From contig CALFJF010000012.1 of NCBI GenBank assembly GCA_937877535.1, positions 1 to 49,002 on the forward strand: 49,002 bases of DNA, read 5' to 3'. A model generated the notes under the pieces. That model searched no databases and was not told where the DNA came from. It saw nothing but the letters and a program-made list of their open reading frames with translations. Positions 24,797 through 34,500 of this stretch are shown here, in pieces. Source of the stretch: an uncultured Treponema sp. (GTDB lineage: Bacteria > Spirochaetota > Spirochaetia > Treponematales > Treponemataceae). The first letter of the stretch is position 1, and each line of letters begins with the position of its first letter. The position numbers and the translations under genes were made by a program.

Positions 24797-27700
24797 ATGA
24801 AACGATTTTTTGCATTTTTTTTGATTTTCTTTTTGTTTTTTCCCGTTTTTTCTCAAAAATCGTGGCGACTTTCGCTCGACGGAAAAACTCGAATTTTTAC
24901 GTCAGAAAAAGACGATTTTTTGTGGAATGGCGAAAACGCGGGACTTTTTGCAAACGGAAGCGGCACTGTTTCGATTTACAAAAACGGAAAAAAGACCGCG
25001 TTTATTCGCGCGGTTTTTGTTTTTGGCGCGGAAGAATCTGATTTTGTGCCACTTTCTGACGGAAGTTTGTACGCAGGCGAATCAAAGGGAAGCGAAAAAA
25101 AACTCGTTCCGCACGGATTTGGAGTTCTCAAAAAAGCGAACGGAAACGTTTACGCGGGCGTTTTTCGGCGTGGCGCGTTTTCTGGAAGCGGAGAGCGATT
25201 CGATTCAAACGGCACTCTTTTGTATTCTGGCGAGTTCAAAAACGGGCGATACAACGGAAACGGAAAATTGTTCGAGGACAAAAAACTCGTTTACTCAGGC
25301 ATTTTCAAAGACGGCGTGCGGCACGGCTCTGGAATTGAAACCGTCGCGTCTTCAACGTTTTGTGGAAAATGGAAAAACGATAAAAAAGACGGCTCATTTG
25401 AAATCAAAACTGGCTCTGTTACAAGAATCGTTTTCTACAAAGACGGAATCGCGGACTTGCAAAACGCGGTTGTTCGCTATCCAAACGGAATCGAGTGGAG
25501 CGGCAGCGTGGACAGCGAAATGAATCCAGCGGGTGAAGGCGTTTTGAAATATCCGTCGGGCGACGTTTATTCGGGCGAAGTTTTTGAAAATGCGCGGAAT
25601 GGTTTTGGACATTTTGTGAGCGCGGACGGATTTTCGTATTCTGGAGAATGGAGTGATGACGTTTTTGAAGGAAGCGGCGAAGCCTCGTTTTCTTTTTCGG
25701 ACGGAACTGGCTGGCATTACGCGGGAAATTGGAGCGGTGGCGAATTCGACGGGTTTGGAGAACTTTCTTCGGGGCATTTTTCGTATTCTGGTGAGTGGAA
25801 AAACGGCGAGCGACTTGGAAACGGCACGATTTTTGCCGCAGGCGCACAATACGACGGCGAGTTAAAAAGCGATAGGCTTAACGGACAAGGGCTTTTTGTT
25901 TTTCCAAACGGCGATTATTACGACGGACATTGGGTAGAAAGTCGGCAAGAAGGTTTTGGCGAATATCACTGGAAAGACGGCTCGTCTTATGTTGGATTTT
26001 GGGAAGACGGACTTCAAAACGGCGAGGGCGAACTTTTTTTTGCCGATGGCTCCTCGTATTCTGGAGATTTTGTTGACGGAAAATTGTGGGGAAGTGGCAT
26101 TTTTTGCTACGATTCTGGCGAGCGATACGAAGGCGAGTTTGAAGAAAACAAAAAAAACGGCGTTGGCTCGTATTTTTTTCAAGACGGAAGCGTCTACGAA
26201 GGCGAATTTCGAGAAGACAAAATTGACGGGCGCGGCAGATTTTTGAAAAAAGACGGCTCGTTCTACGAAGGCGAGTTCAAATCGGGAAAAATCGGCGGAG
26301 TCGGCTCGCTTTTTGTTCCCGATGGCGAGTCTTTTGTTGTGCTTTATTCAAAAAAGTGGACGGCGGACTCGCTTCCGTTGGAAGGCACGGTTTCTTTTTC
26401 AAACGGCGACGAGTTTGTCGGAAAACTCCAAAACGGTAAACCGACCGAATACGGCGTGTGGCGAAAACGCGGTGAAAAAGGCTTTTCAGAAAGCGCGTAC
26501 GATTTTTACAAATTGCACGAACGCGAGATTGAAAGCGTGGCGGATTCGGCGCAAATTGTTCTTTCCGTGGTGTCGCTTGCGGGGGACGTTGTGGCAATGG
26601 TTCCTTATCCGCCCGTTTCGGGCGTTTCGTTGGCTGTTTCTCGCGTGGCGGATTTTGCAAATGCGGCAATTTCGGGGCTGCGGATTTTGGTGGGGACGGG
26701 CGTTCTTGCTTACGAAACGGGAGAAGCAAACGGGGATTCTCAAAAAATCAAAGAACTTCGTAAAGAATACGCCAAAAAACAAGCCTGGAACGTCGCGGAC
26801 ATTGTTTTTACGGCTGGCTCTGCTGCCTGGAAATCGTTTCGGATGGGAAAAAAGGCGGCAAAGGCTGCCGAAAAATTCCCCGCGCTCAAAAGCGCGGTTT
26901 CAAAAACGGGAAAATTGTCGTCTGCGGCGCGGTCAAACAAAATCGGAGATAAGTTCGTTCGTGGCACGGTTGAACTTGCGTACGGAAAAGTTGGTAAAAA
27001 ACTCGTTTCAGAATACGGCGATGACGCGGCGCACATTTTGTTTCGATACGGAGATGGCGCGGTGGAAGCGTTGACAAGAAACGGCGGAACTGCGCTTTCG
27101 TTGGCAAAGAAAAATCCCGTTGCGTTCAAAGCGTTTCTTTCGAGTGGCAAGGAATCGTTTGATTTATTGGAACAATTCCCAAAATATTCTGAAGAAATCG
27201 CGCTCGTTTTGGAAAAAAGCGGCACGCGGGGCGTAAAAGAAATACAAAAAATGGGAAAAAATGCTCCCGCTTTTCTTTCGCTTGCAAAAAAACATGCGGA
27301 TTTTTTGGAAATTGCGCACAAAACGTCTTTTGAAAATGCGTCAACGCTCGTAAAAATCGTGGAAAAAGACGGAGGCGACGCGCTCAAAACGCTCAAACCG
27401 TTTTCAAAAAATGGCGGTGAATTAAATCGCGTTTTGAAACACGCTTCGCTCAACGATTTTTCGCTTTTGGAAATCAAATCGCTCGGCGGAAAACTGCCAA
27501 AAGAAAAACTTTTGGGGAGCATAAGAAAATCTCGGATTGATTTGACGCGACTTCAAACGCGACTGCAAAAAATCCGTTCAAAAGGAAAAATCTCGCTTTC
27601 AAAAAAGGAAATCGAATGGGTCAAAAAAGAGCCAAAAGTGAATCTGCGCGCGTTAATTCGCGCAAAAACGGGCGAAAAAACGCTCGGCGGCGGCTTTCAA

Positions 27701-28129
27701 GAATTTTTCATTCGGCTTTCGGACGGAAACAAGGCGCAAGTTTCGGAACTTTTGGAAAATCCCGAAATCCGAAAAACCGTGAATCACGCAATCCGCGGTT
27801 CGGGCGGCGTTCACGAATGGCTGATGACAAAAAATTATCTCGATTTTTTGACGAACGAAAAATGGGGAAAAGACGGACAACTCATTTCGCTTGCGCTTAC
27901 GGAATTGGTGCAAGACACGCGAACGGTGGCGTTCAAAAATGGCGGAACGCATTTTGACAAAGTAGGAAGCGGAAAATTCCACGACGGACTTGGAAAAGCA
28001 ATCGACGCAAGCGCAAACGCCGACGAATTGCTCAAAAACGTTCGCGCTTACGCACAAAAATCGCTTACGGCAGAATCGTTTTTGGAATTTGAAGACATCT
28101 TTGTTCGCTGTTTTGGAAAAATAAAATGA
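24797..28129 (+). CDS. Secreted MORN-repeat protein with toxin-like C-terminus, 1110 aa
   Basis: A signal peptide (MKRFFAFFLIFFLFFPVFS) is followed from about residue 83 to 555 by some 18 MORN-type repeats of the form YSGEFKNGRYNGNGKLF. Residues about 570-680 are hydrophobic and Gly/Ala/Val-rich (IVLSVVSLAGDVVAMVPYPP), like the pre-toxin segments of polymorphic toxins. A long helical region follows. The last 110 residues contain GGVHEWLMTKNYLDFL and NGGTHFDKVGSGKFHDGLGKAI, with spaced histidines, resembling C-terminal toxin domains. No immunity-like gene follows directly. Localisation outside the inner membrane is inferred from the signal peptide; toxin activity is a hypothesis. Confidence 0.75.
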   Translation: MKRFFAFFLIFFLFFPVFSQKSWRLSLDGKTRIFTSEKDDFLWNGENAGLFANGSGTVSIYKNGKKTAFIRAVFVFGAEESDFVPLSDGSLYAGESKGSEKKLVPHGFGVLKKANGNVYAGVFRRGAFSGSGERFDSNGTLLYSGEFKNGRYNGNGKLFEDKKLVYSGIFKDGVRHGSGIETVASSTFCGKWKNDKKDGSFEIKTGSVTRIVFYKDGIADLQNAVVRYPNGIEWSGSVDSEMNPAGEGVLKYPSGDVYSGEVFENARNGFGHFVSADGFSYSGEWSDDVFEGSGEASFSFSDGTGWHYAGNWSGGEFDGFGELSSGHFSYSGEWKNGERLGNGTIFAAGAQYDGELKSDRLNGQGLFVFPNGDYYDGHWVESRQEGFGEYHWKDGSSYVGFWEDGLQNGEGELFFADGSSYSGDFVDGKLWGSGIFCYDSGERYEGEFEENKKNGVGSYFFQDGSVYEGEFREDKIDGRGRFLKKDGSFYEGEFKSGKIGGVGSLFVPDGESFVVLYSKKWTADSLPLEGTVSFSNGDEFVGKLQNGKPTEYGVWRKRGEKGFSESAYDFYKLHEREIESVADSAQIVLSVVSLAGDVVAMVPYPPVSGVSLAVSRVADFANAAISGLRILVGTGVLAYETGEANGDSQKIKELRKEYAKKQAWNVADIVFTAGSAAWKSFRMGKKAAKAAEKFPALKSAVSKTGKLSSAARSNKIGDKFVRGTVELAYGKVGKKLVSEYGDDAAHILFRYGDGAVEALTRNGGTALSLAKKNPVAFKAFLSSGKESFDLLEQFPKYSEEIALVLEKSGTRGVKEIQKMGKNAPAFLSLAKKHADFLEIAHKTSFENASTLVKIVEKDGGDALKTLKPFSKNGGELNRVLKHASLNDFSLLEIKSLGGKLPKEKLLGSIRKSRIDLTRLQTRLQKIRSKGKISLSKKEIEWVKKEPKVNLRALIRAKTGEKTLGGGFQEFFIRLSDGNKAQVSELLENPEIRKTVNHAIRGSGGVHEWLMTKNYLDFLTNEKWGKDGQLISLALTELVQDTRTVAFKNGGTHFDKVGSGKFHDGLGKAIDASANADELLKNVRAYAQKSLTAESFLEFEDIFVRCFGKIK

Positions 28130-28146
28130 AGCGTTTGCTTTGAATC

Positions 28147-28183
28147 TGTCATTTTGAGCGACGCGAAAAATCTTGGAATGACA
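28147..28183. repeat. Family A repeat, short copy
   Basis: TGTCATT (28147-28153) and AATGACA (28177-28183) flank TTGAGCGACGCGAAAAATCT-type sequence. The core resembles a widespread intergenic repeat of the TGTCATTCTGAGCG type. Confidence 0.7.
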
Positions 28184-28248
28184 CGATTTTTTGTTACTTT
28201 GAATTTTGTACCTCCCCATTTCATGCTTGTTCCGATATAATTGAATTT

Positions 28249-29349
28249 ATGATTGCCATAAAACGATTTGGAATTCTGACTTCTGGAGGAGATGCGCCAG
28301 GACTTAATGCGGCGATTCGCGCGGTTTGTCGCACGGCGGAAAGTCGATTTGGAATGCAAGCGGTTGGAATAAAAAACGGCTATCGCGGGCTAATCGAAGG
28401 AAATTGTACGATTCTTTCTGGCTCGGATATTTCTGGGATTTTGACTCGCGGCGGAACGATTTTGGGAACGTCGCGTGAAAAACCGTTCAAAAATCCACTT
28501 CCAGACGAAAAAACGGGGCTTCTTCCCGTGGAAAAAATCAAAAAAACGTATGAAGAGCAAAAACTCGACGCGCTTGTGTGCATTGGCGGAAACGGAACTG
28601 CCACAACTGCCTCGCTTCTTTTTGAAGAAGGCTTGAACGTTGTGGGGCTGCCAAAGACAATCGATAACGACATTGTGGGAACTGACATTACGTTTGGTTT
28701 TCACACGGCTCTTGACGTTGCAACCGAGGCAATCGACCGAATCCACACAACGGCTCATTCTCATTCTCGTATTATGGTAATTGAAGTGATGGGGCATAAA
28801 GCGGGCTGGCTTGCGCTGTATTCGGGGCTGGCTGGAGGCGCGGACGCTGTTTTGATTCCTGAAATTCCCTATGACATTGATTCCGTTGCGTCGTGCGTCA
28901 AAAAGCGGCGCGACGCGGGAAAGCAATTTTCGATTGTTGTGGTGGCGGAAGGCGCGCTTTCGGTGGACGAGGCTCTGCTTCCAAAAAAGGAACTCAAAAA
29001 ACGCCGAAAACTCATGCCGTCTTCGATTGCCTACCGCGTGGCACATGAATTGGAGGAAGAAACTGGGCTTGAAAGCCGCGTTACCGTTTTGGGCTACTTG
29101 CAGCGCGGCGGAACTCCGAGCGCGTTTGACCGCGTTCTTGCAACACGGTTTGGCGCGGCGGGTGCTCATTTTCTTTCGGAAGGAAGATTCGGTTCGCTCG
29201 TTGCAATGAAAAACGGCGAAATCGAATCCGTCAAACTTTCAGAAATCGCGGGCAAAGTAAAACATATTCCGACTGCAAAAAACGGTTCGGAAAAAGAACA
29301 TTCGATGATAAAGGCGGGGCGCGGTCTTGGAATCTGCTTTGGAGATTAA
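28249..29349 (+). CDS. pfkA: 6-phosphofructokinase
   Basis: It phosphorylates fructose 6-phosphate in glycolysis. The 366-residue protein has GILTSGGDAPGLNAAIRA, the phosphate-donor loop GGNGT (113-117), GLPKTIDNDI (catalytic TIDND, 137-141) and GYLQRGGTPSAFDR. A glycine at the second loop position favours ATP, while the lysine before TIDND is typical of pyrophosphate-type and group III enzymes, so donor specificity is uncertain. TATAAT (28236-28241) ends 7 bases before the ATG with no Shine-Dalgarno, suggesting a leaderless mRNA. The next gene overlaps its end by 23 bases. Confidence 0.9.
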   Translation: MIAIKRFGILTSGGDAPGLNAAIRAVCRTAESRFGMQAVGIKNGYRGLIEGNCTILSGSDISGILTRGGTILGTSREKPFKNPLPDEKTGLLPVEKIKKTYEEQKLDALVCIGGNGTATTASLLFEEGLNVVGLPKTIDNDIVGTDITFGFHTALDVATEAIDRIHTTAHSHSRIMVIEVMGHKAGWLALYSGLAGGADAVLIPEIPYDIDSVASCVKKRRDAGKQFSIVVVAEGALSVDEALLPKKELKKRRKLMPSSIAYRVAHELEEETGLESRVTVLGYLQRGGTPSAFDRVLATRFGAAGAHFLSEGRFGSLVAMKNGEIESVKLSEIAGKVKHIPTAKNGSEKEHSMIKAGRGLGICFGD

Positions 29350-30268
29350 CGGCGCGTTCAAGTGCCATTTTTGCCCGTTTTGCAACGGAGGCGCGTGCAC
29401 TGGCGAACTTCCTGGAATGGGCGGCGTGCGCGATAACGAGAATTTTAGACGAAACATCATTGGCTGGGTGCGCGTGCGCGAGCGAAATCTTGAAAAAATC
29501 CGAGATTTTTTGCAAAAACGCGCGGAAGAGCGAATCCCGCGGATTATGCTTGCGCCAATGACGGGCGCGGTGGAAAACGTTGGTTGGAAAGACGAGGAAT
29601 CGTTTTATTTTCACATTGTGCGAGCGGCAAAGTCGGCGGGAATCGCGCTTTCAATCGGGGACGGAACGCCAGACGAAAAACTCCGTTTTGGAATTCGCGC
29701 GGTGGAACGGCTTTCTGGCGACAAGGCGGCGGTTTTTATCAAACCGTATCCGAATGAAAAAATCATTGAGCGGATTGGTTGGGCAGAAAAAATTGCGGGG
29801 GCAGTTGGAATAGACATCGACTCATATAATATTGTAACGATGCGAAATCTTGTAAATCTTGAGAAAAAAACGGCAGAAAAACTCCTTGAAATCAAAAAAA
29901 TCGCATCGCATCTTGGAATTCCGTTTGTCATAAAAGGGATTTTTACAAAAGAGGATTTGTCGCTCGTTGAAAAAGTGAAACCCGACGTTGCGTACATCTC
30001 AAACCACGGCGGGCGCGTTGAAACGCGAACTGGAAGCACCGCGGAATTTTTGGAAGAAAATGCTGCGTTTCTCAAAAAAAACGCAGGCGAAGTTTGGGTT
30101 GACGGTGGAATTAGAACGCCGTTCGACATCGCCACGGCAATGACGATTGGCGCGGAGCGCGTTTTAATCGGTCGCCCGCTTGCCACCGCGTTGTGTGCGG
30201 GTGGCGAAAAAGCAATGTGCCAAAAAGCACTGGAATTGACATTTGTTCAGCGGGGATTTTCCATATAA
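29327..30268 (+). CDS. FMN-dependent alpha-hydroxy-acid dehydrogenase family protein
   Basis: The N-terminus carries CHFCPFCNGGACTGELPGMGG, a cysteine-rich start typical of the anaerobe-associated branch of this family. FMN and substrate sites include MLAPMTGAVEN, PFVIKGIFTKED with the flavin lysine, ISNHGGRVETRTGST with the catalytic histidine, and WVDGGIRTPFDIATAM, GAERVLIGRP. The 313-residue TIM barrel probably oxidises an L-2-hydroxy acid such as lactate; substrate unknown. Start is TTG at 29327 or 29339, both inside the end of pfkA, so translation is coupled to pfkA. Confidence 0.8.
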   Translation: MESALEINGAFKCHFCPFCNGGACTGELPGMGGVRDNENFRRNIIGWVRVRERNLEKIRDFLQKRAEERIPRIMLAPMTGAVENVGWKDEESFYFHIVRAAKSAGIALSIGDGTPDEKLRFGIRAVERLSGDKAAVFIKPYPNEKIIERIGWAEKIAGAVGIDIDSYNIVTMRNLVNLEKKTAEKLLEIKKIASHLGIPFVIKGIFTKEDLSLVEKVKPDVAYISNHGGRVETRTGSTAEFLEENAAFLKKNAGEVWVDGGIRTPFDIATAMTIGAERVLIGRPLATALCAGGEKAMCQKALELTFVQRGFSI

Positions 30269-31105
30269 TCAAGCACGTTTTTGTTCATTAAGATTGTCAA
30301 AATGAACAATCTTAGCGATTTTGCCCATTTCCGCCCTTGCCCGCGCGGTTGCCTCGCTCGTCAAATCCTTGACAATTTCGCCCGCGATAATCAGCCCTGC
30401 CACCGACGGCACGAACGCGGTGCTTCCCGGAATGTCGCGGCGGTCGGTGCATTTGTGCTTTGTTCCCGGCGGGCAAATGCAGTGGGCGCGGCAACTGATT
30501 GCCATGTCTTCAATCGGGCGGAGCGGCTTTTCCTTTGAGTAGACGACTTTCACATTCGTGATTCCGCGCTTTTTGCATTCGTGGCGCATCACTCGCGCGA
30601 GCGGGCAGACCGAAGTCTCGGAAATGTCGGCGACCTCAAATTGCGTGGGGTCGAGCTTGTTCCCGGCCCCCATGCTCGAAATAATCCGCGTGTTCGCTTC
30701 CTTTGCCTGCAAGATGAGCTGAATTTTCGCCGTCACCGTGTCAACCGCGTCAACGACATAGTCATATTTCGTAAAATCAAACTGGCTTCTCGTTTCAGGA
30801 AGGTAAAAGCACTTGAAGGTGTTCACTTCCGCGTCGGGATTGATGTCCAAAATCCGCTCCCGCAAGACATCGACCTTGTACTTTCCGACGGTCTTTCTCG
30901 TGGCGATAATCTGGCGGTTCAAATTCGTGAGGCAAACCTTGTCGTCGTCAATCAAATCGATGTGCTGTATTCCGCTCCTCACCAACGCTTCGACGGCAAA
31001 TCCCCCCACGCCGCCCACGCCAAAAACGGCGACATGAGCTTGGTTTAAAATCTCCATCGCTTCCTTTCCGACCAACAATTCCGTGCGCGAAAACTGATTT
31101 AACAT
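30269..31105 (-). CDS. tcdA: tRNA threonylcarbamoyladenosine dehydratase
   Basis: TcdA (CsdL) is an E1-like enzyme that cyclises t6A to ct6A at position 37 of tRNAs with ATP. The 278-residue protein has the nucleotide loop VAVFGVGGVGGFAVEAL, DLIDDDKVCLTNLNRQ, YVVDAVDTVTAKI and ISSMGAGNKLDPT, which distinguish TcdA from MoeB/ThiF; there is no catalytic-cysteine or zinc arrangement of MoeB. I start at the ATG at 31105. TATAAT (31113-31118) ends 7 bases before it with TTGATT 17 bases further up, so the message is probably leaderless. It is convergent with the preceding gene and touches it. Confidence 0.9.
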   Translation of the reverse strand: MLNQFSRTELLVGKEAMEILNQAHVAVFGVGGVGGFAVEALVRSGIQHIDLIDDDKVCLTNLNRQIIATRKTVGKYKVDVLRERILDINPDAEVNTFKCFYLPETRSQFDFTKYDYVVDAVDTVTAKIQLILQAKEANTRIISSMGAGNKLDPTQFEVADISETSVCPLARVMRHECKKRGITNVKVVYSKEKPLRPIEDMAISCRAHCICPPGTKHKCTDRRDIPGSTAFVPSVAGLIIAGEIVKDLTSEATARARAEMGKIAKIVHFDNLNEQKRA

Positions 31106-31267
31106 AAACGCAATTATATAGAAGAAATCGTGAAAAATCAATTGAGCGGGCAGGGGCGATTTTTGGGCGAAAAAAAATTGTACGAAAAATCTCAAAAAAA
31201 GTGTCAACTGCTCAAAAAAATACCGCTTACAAAAAAAAAGAAAAGCATTCAGAATTTTTGCTGATGC

Positions 31268-31297
31268 TTGACAGTATTACTGGGGGGGGGGTATAAT
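31268..31297 (+). promoter_or_regulatory. Poly-G promoter of the accessory operon
   Basis: A perfect TTGACA (31268-31273) and perfect TATAAT (31292-31297) are 18 bases apart. The spacer is GTATTACT followed by G10 (31282-31291), ending at the -10 box. Loss of one G gives the optimal 17-base spacer. Poly-G tracts in Treponema pallidum tpr promoters change length and switch expression (established knowledge); the same behaviour here is inference. Confidence 0.85.
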
Positions 31298-31338
31298 ATA
31301 GGTTATCTCTCCTTTTTAAATTTTAAAAGGAAGAAACT

Positions 31339-31506
31339 ATGGGGCATGTAATAAAAAGTGTCAACTTTAAACCAAAGCAAACCTATGATATAATGTTATT
31401 TTGCGAGGAAGGTAACGACTACAAATTATGGCAACCAATGTATGTATCAGAATCAACACGGGCGAGCATGACGAAGGAAAGCGCAGGGAAAACGCTAACG
31501 AACTGA
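31339..31506 (+). CDS. 55-codon reading frame before and overlapping the helicase start
   Basis: An ATG at 31339 lies 7 bases after AAGGAAG and about 35 bases after the expected start of the poly-G promoter transcript. The frame, starting MGHVIKSVNFKPKQ, ends at 31506, overlapping the first 79 bases of the helicase gene in another frame. It matches no family I know. It could be a leader peptide, a small protein, or the remains of a different N-terminus of the helicase. A second possible promoter (TATAAT at 31389-31394) lies inside it. Confidence 0.4.
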   Translation: MGHVIKSVNFKPKQTYDIMLFCEEGNDYKLWQPMYVSESTRASMTKESAGKTLTN

Positions 31507-34500
31507 AAAAGAAATGCCCTGCGCTCAGAGACTGGCAAAAAGAAACTCAGTTTGAAAATCTGTTGGACGCGATTACAAAGGAGATGTTTCCTGCGGGCTT
31601 TCCTAAATCCGCGTATCTCCGAAATCTTTCGGGTAACGGCGACCGTATCTCATTCGGCATTCGTCCTGTAAAAAGCGAGGGCGATTTTATCGACCGCTAT
31701 TTTGAGGAAAACCAGACGCTTTTGTTCAAGGGGCATATTCATATAGGTATATGCTACATCGACTCGATTCAGATTGTGCAAAACACCGAGATGCAGGATT
31801 TTGAGTCGGAACAAGAGCTGTTCATCGCCCCGCATCCGCTCCCAGATGACAACGGTTTTGCAGACTGCATTTTATCGCTTGAATCCCAGCGGACTGAAAC
31901 CACAAAAAAACTTGAAGAGTGGCGCGGCTATCTCAAGTGGCGCAGGGAAATTGCGAACAAGCAGATTCATGGGGCAAAATATTTTGAGCGGCATTATGAC
32001 AGCGAAAAGAAATGCGTCGTGTTCGGATTGCTTTTTGAGTCAAAGGAAGCGTTCGACAAAGAAAAGCGTTATCTTAAAAGAGATGCCTGTGCTTTTACGA
32101 ATCTTATTTCTTTGGATTCTTGGAATTTCAAATATGACAGGAATTTGGTTCGCATTGACCGCACAGATTTAGGCTCTTTTCAGGGGTTTTCGGGCGAACA
32201 CGAATTGAGCGGAAACGCGGAGGAAAATCCTGTTGCCACGCATGAACACCCGAATTCGCGCGAAAAAGACAAGGAAATCAAAAACTCCAGCGAGCAAAAA
32301 TTCACCGAAGACGATTTGCGGGAGCAGTTTAAAAGCATGTATATCGTCTACTCAGCCTACAAATTGCCCGAAGAGTTGATTGATGATGATTCTGACGATG
32401 GCTCGGATTCAAATTCGGGCGAAGACTCTGACAAAGATACGGACAAGGCAATTCAAGATTACCTTGACGACATTCCGAATAACGGCTTTGTCGCACTTTC
32501 TGCGGCGGGCGAATTCGCGCTTATCAGGCGATTTGAGACGGCGATAAACGATTTGATTGAGGGAAACTGCTATTCACAGACGCTCATAAACTGGCTGTTT
32601 GATGTTACAAAGGCAGCTCTTCCTGTTTCCGAGGCAGAAGAAATCACGCAGTGGGCAAATCCCGACATTGCGCAGAACGAAAACCAGCGGCTTGCCGTGC
32701 AGAAGGCGGTGAATGCGATGGAATTGTTCCTACTGCAAGGACCTCCAGGCACTGGAAAAACGACCGTCATTGCGGAAATCATTTACCAGTTGGCGATACG
32801 CGGGCTACGGGTGCTGGTCTCGTCACAGTCGAACGATGCTGTTGACAATGCGCTTGACCGCCTTTCAAACAATCCCGCAATCCGTGCGATTCGGCTTGGT
32901 GGTCGCGGCGGCAAAAAGAAAAAGAAGGGCGATGACGATGAGTGCAAGTATGTGGAAAAGGACGCACTCAAATATTACTACAAGTCGCTTTCAGATTCTA
33001 TTTCGGGCGAATATGTGAACGCATGGAGCGAAACGGAGCGCGAGATGGCTCAGTGCCAGAAAGATGAGCGTGATTGCCACCTGATTCAGAAAGATTTGGA
33101 TTCTCTGCGTGCGGAAACCTCATCAAAACAAGAGAAACTGGATTCTGCCACAAGAGAATACAGCGATATTTCTGCAAAAATCAAAGAGGCGGAGAAAACG
33201 GAGCAAAATGCCGAACAAATGCGCCGCCAGTTTGAGCGCTTCGCTGAGTTCCTCAGAACAGGTAATCCGTATGATGCCCTTCCGAAAGAGCTGCTTTCTG
33301 TGCTTGAAGCCGAACTTTCTGCGGTAAAAGAAACAGCGGAGGCAAACGAAATTGTTGTGCCGAACAATTTTATTGCAGCGCACTCGCTTTTTTCAAAAGA
33401 TGTCCGCGCATTGCTCGAAAAACTGCAAGATTCCAAAAGTACAGGCTCATCAAATTCTGAGATTGACAACCTGAACGCACAGATTGAGTTGTGTAAGCAA
33501 GCATATTTGAAAGCAGTGGAAGATAATGATGAGGACGGAATTCGCACTAAAAAAAGGGAATGGGACAATTTAAAACTTTCGCGCGATAAACTGCAGCTTT
33601 CAGGTGGACTGGAATTCACCTCCGCAATTCGTGAGGCATTTTCTTCAGACTTGCAGAATTTGTGCAAATCAGACAGCGCACAGGCTTGTAAGAAAATCGC
33701 TGATGTTCTGACGGCTTGGAACAACTCGGTCAAATCTGCAGAACAGAAAATGCGGGAGAGGGTGAGCAATCTTCCTAAATCTGACATTTCCGCACTTTCT
33801 GAACGCAAGAACGCACTTGAAGGCAAAATAAAAATCCTGCGCGAAGAAGTCGCGGACAAAGAGAAGCAGCGTAATGCAAAGCAAGCCGAGCTTCTCCAAA
33901 TGAAAACGCGCTACGGCTTAACAGAATCTGCCACCGACTTGGAGCTTTCAGACGCAATTGCCGTGCGGCTGGGTGAACTAAAGGCAAAAAGCGAAGAATC
34001 CGCCCCACTCAAAAATGCCTTTGCAGACACCATGCAGAAGTTCACGCAGAAACTCAATGATGAGAAAACGTACAAATACGACAACGAATTTTTCCTGACC
34101 GACTACATCAATTCGTGCAATGTCGTGGGCATTTCCTGCACCAACAATATGCGGAATCTTTCCGACAAGGGCTTTGAGAACTTTGATGTCGTCATCATCG
34201 ACGAGGTGAGCAAGGCAACTCCGCCTGAACTTTTGATTCCGCTGATGAAAGCGGGCAAGGTCATTCTTGTGGGCGACCATCGCCAGCTTCCGCCGATGTT
34301 TGAGGAGCATGAGAAATCCTACAAGGAGATGATTGACGCTCTTGACGATGACGAAAATGGCGAGGACGCGGGCTTGAAAGAAATCCTCACCGAAGAGAAT
34401 TTCAAGAAGTACAAGAACATGGTGACGGCTTCGCTGTTCAAGGCATATTTTGAGCAGGCGGACAAAAGCATCAAACATTCGCTCCTCACGCAGTACCGTA

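Noticed and set aside
30288..30313. Hairpin AAGATTGT/ACAATCTT as a terminator
   Set aside because: It lies inside the last codons of tcdA and has no T run on either strand.
30269..31105. MoeB/ThiF sulfur-carrier adenylyltransferase
   Set aside because: The GAGNKLDPT segment, length and lack of the zinc-binding cysteine pairs fit TcdA better.
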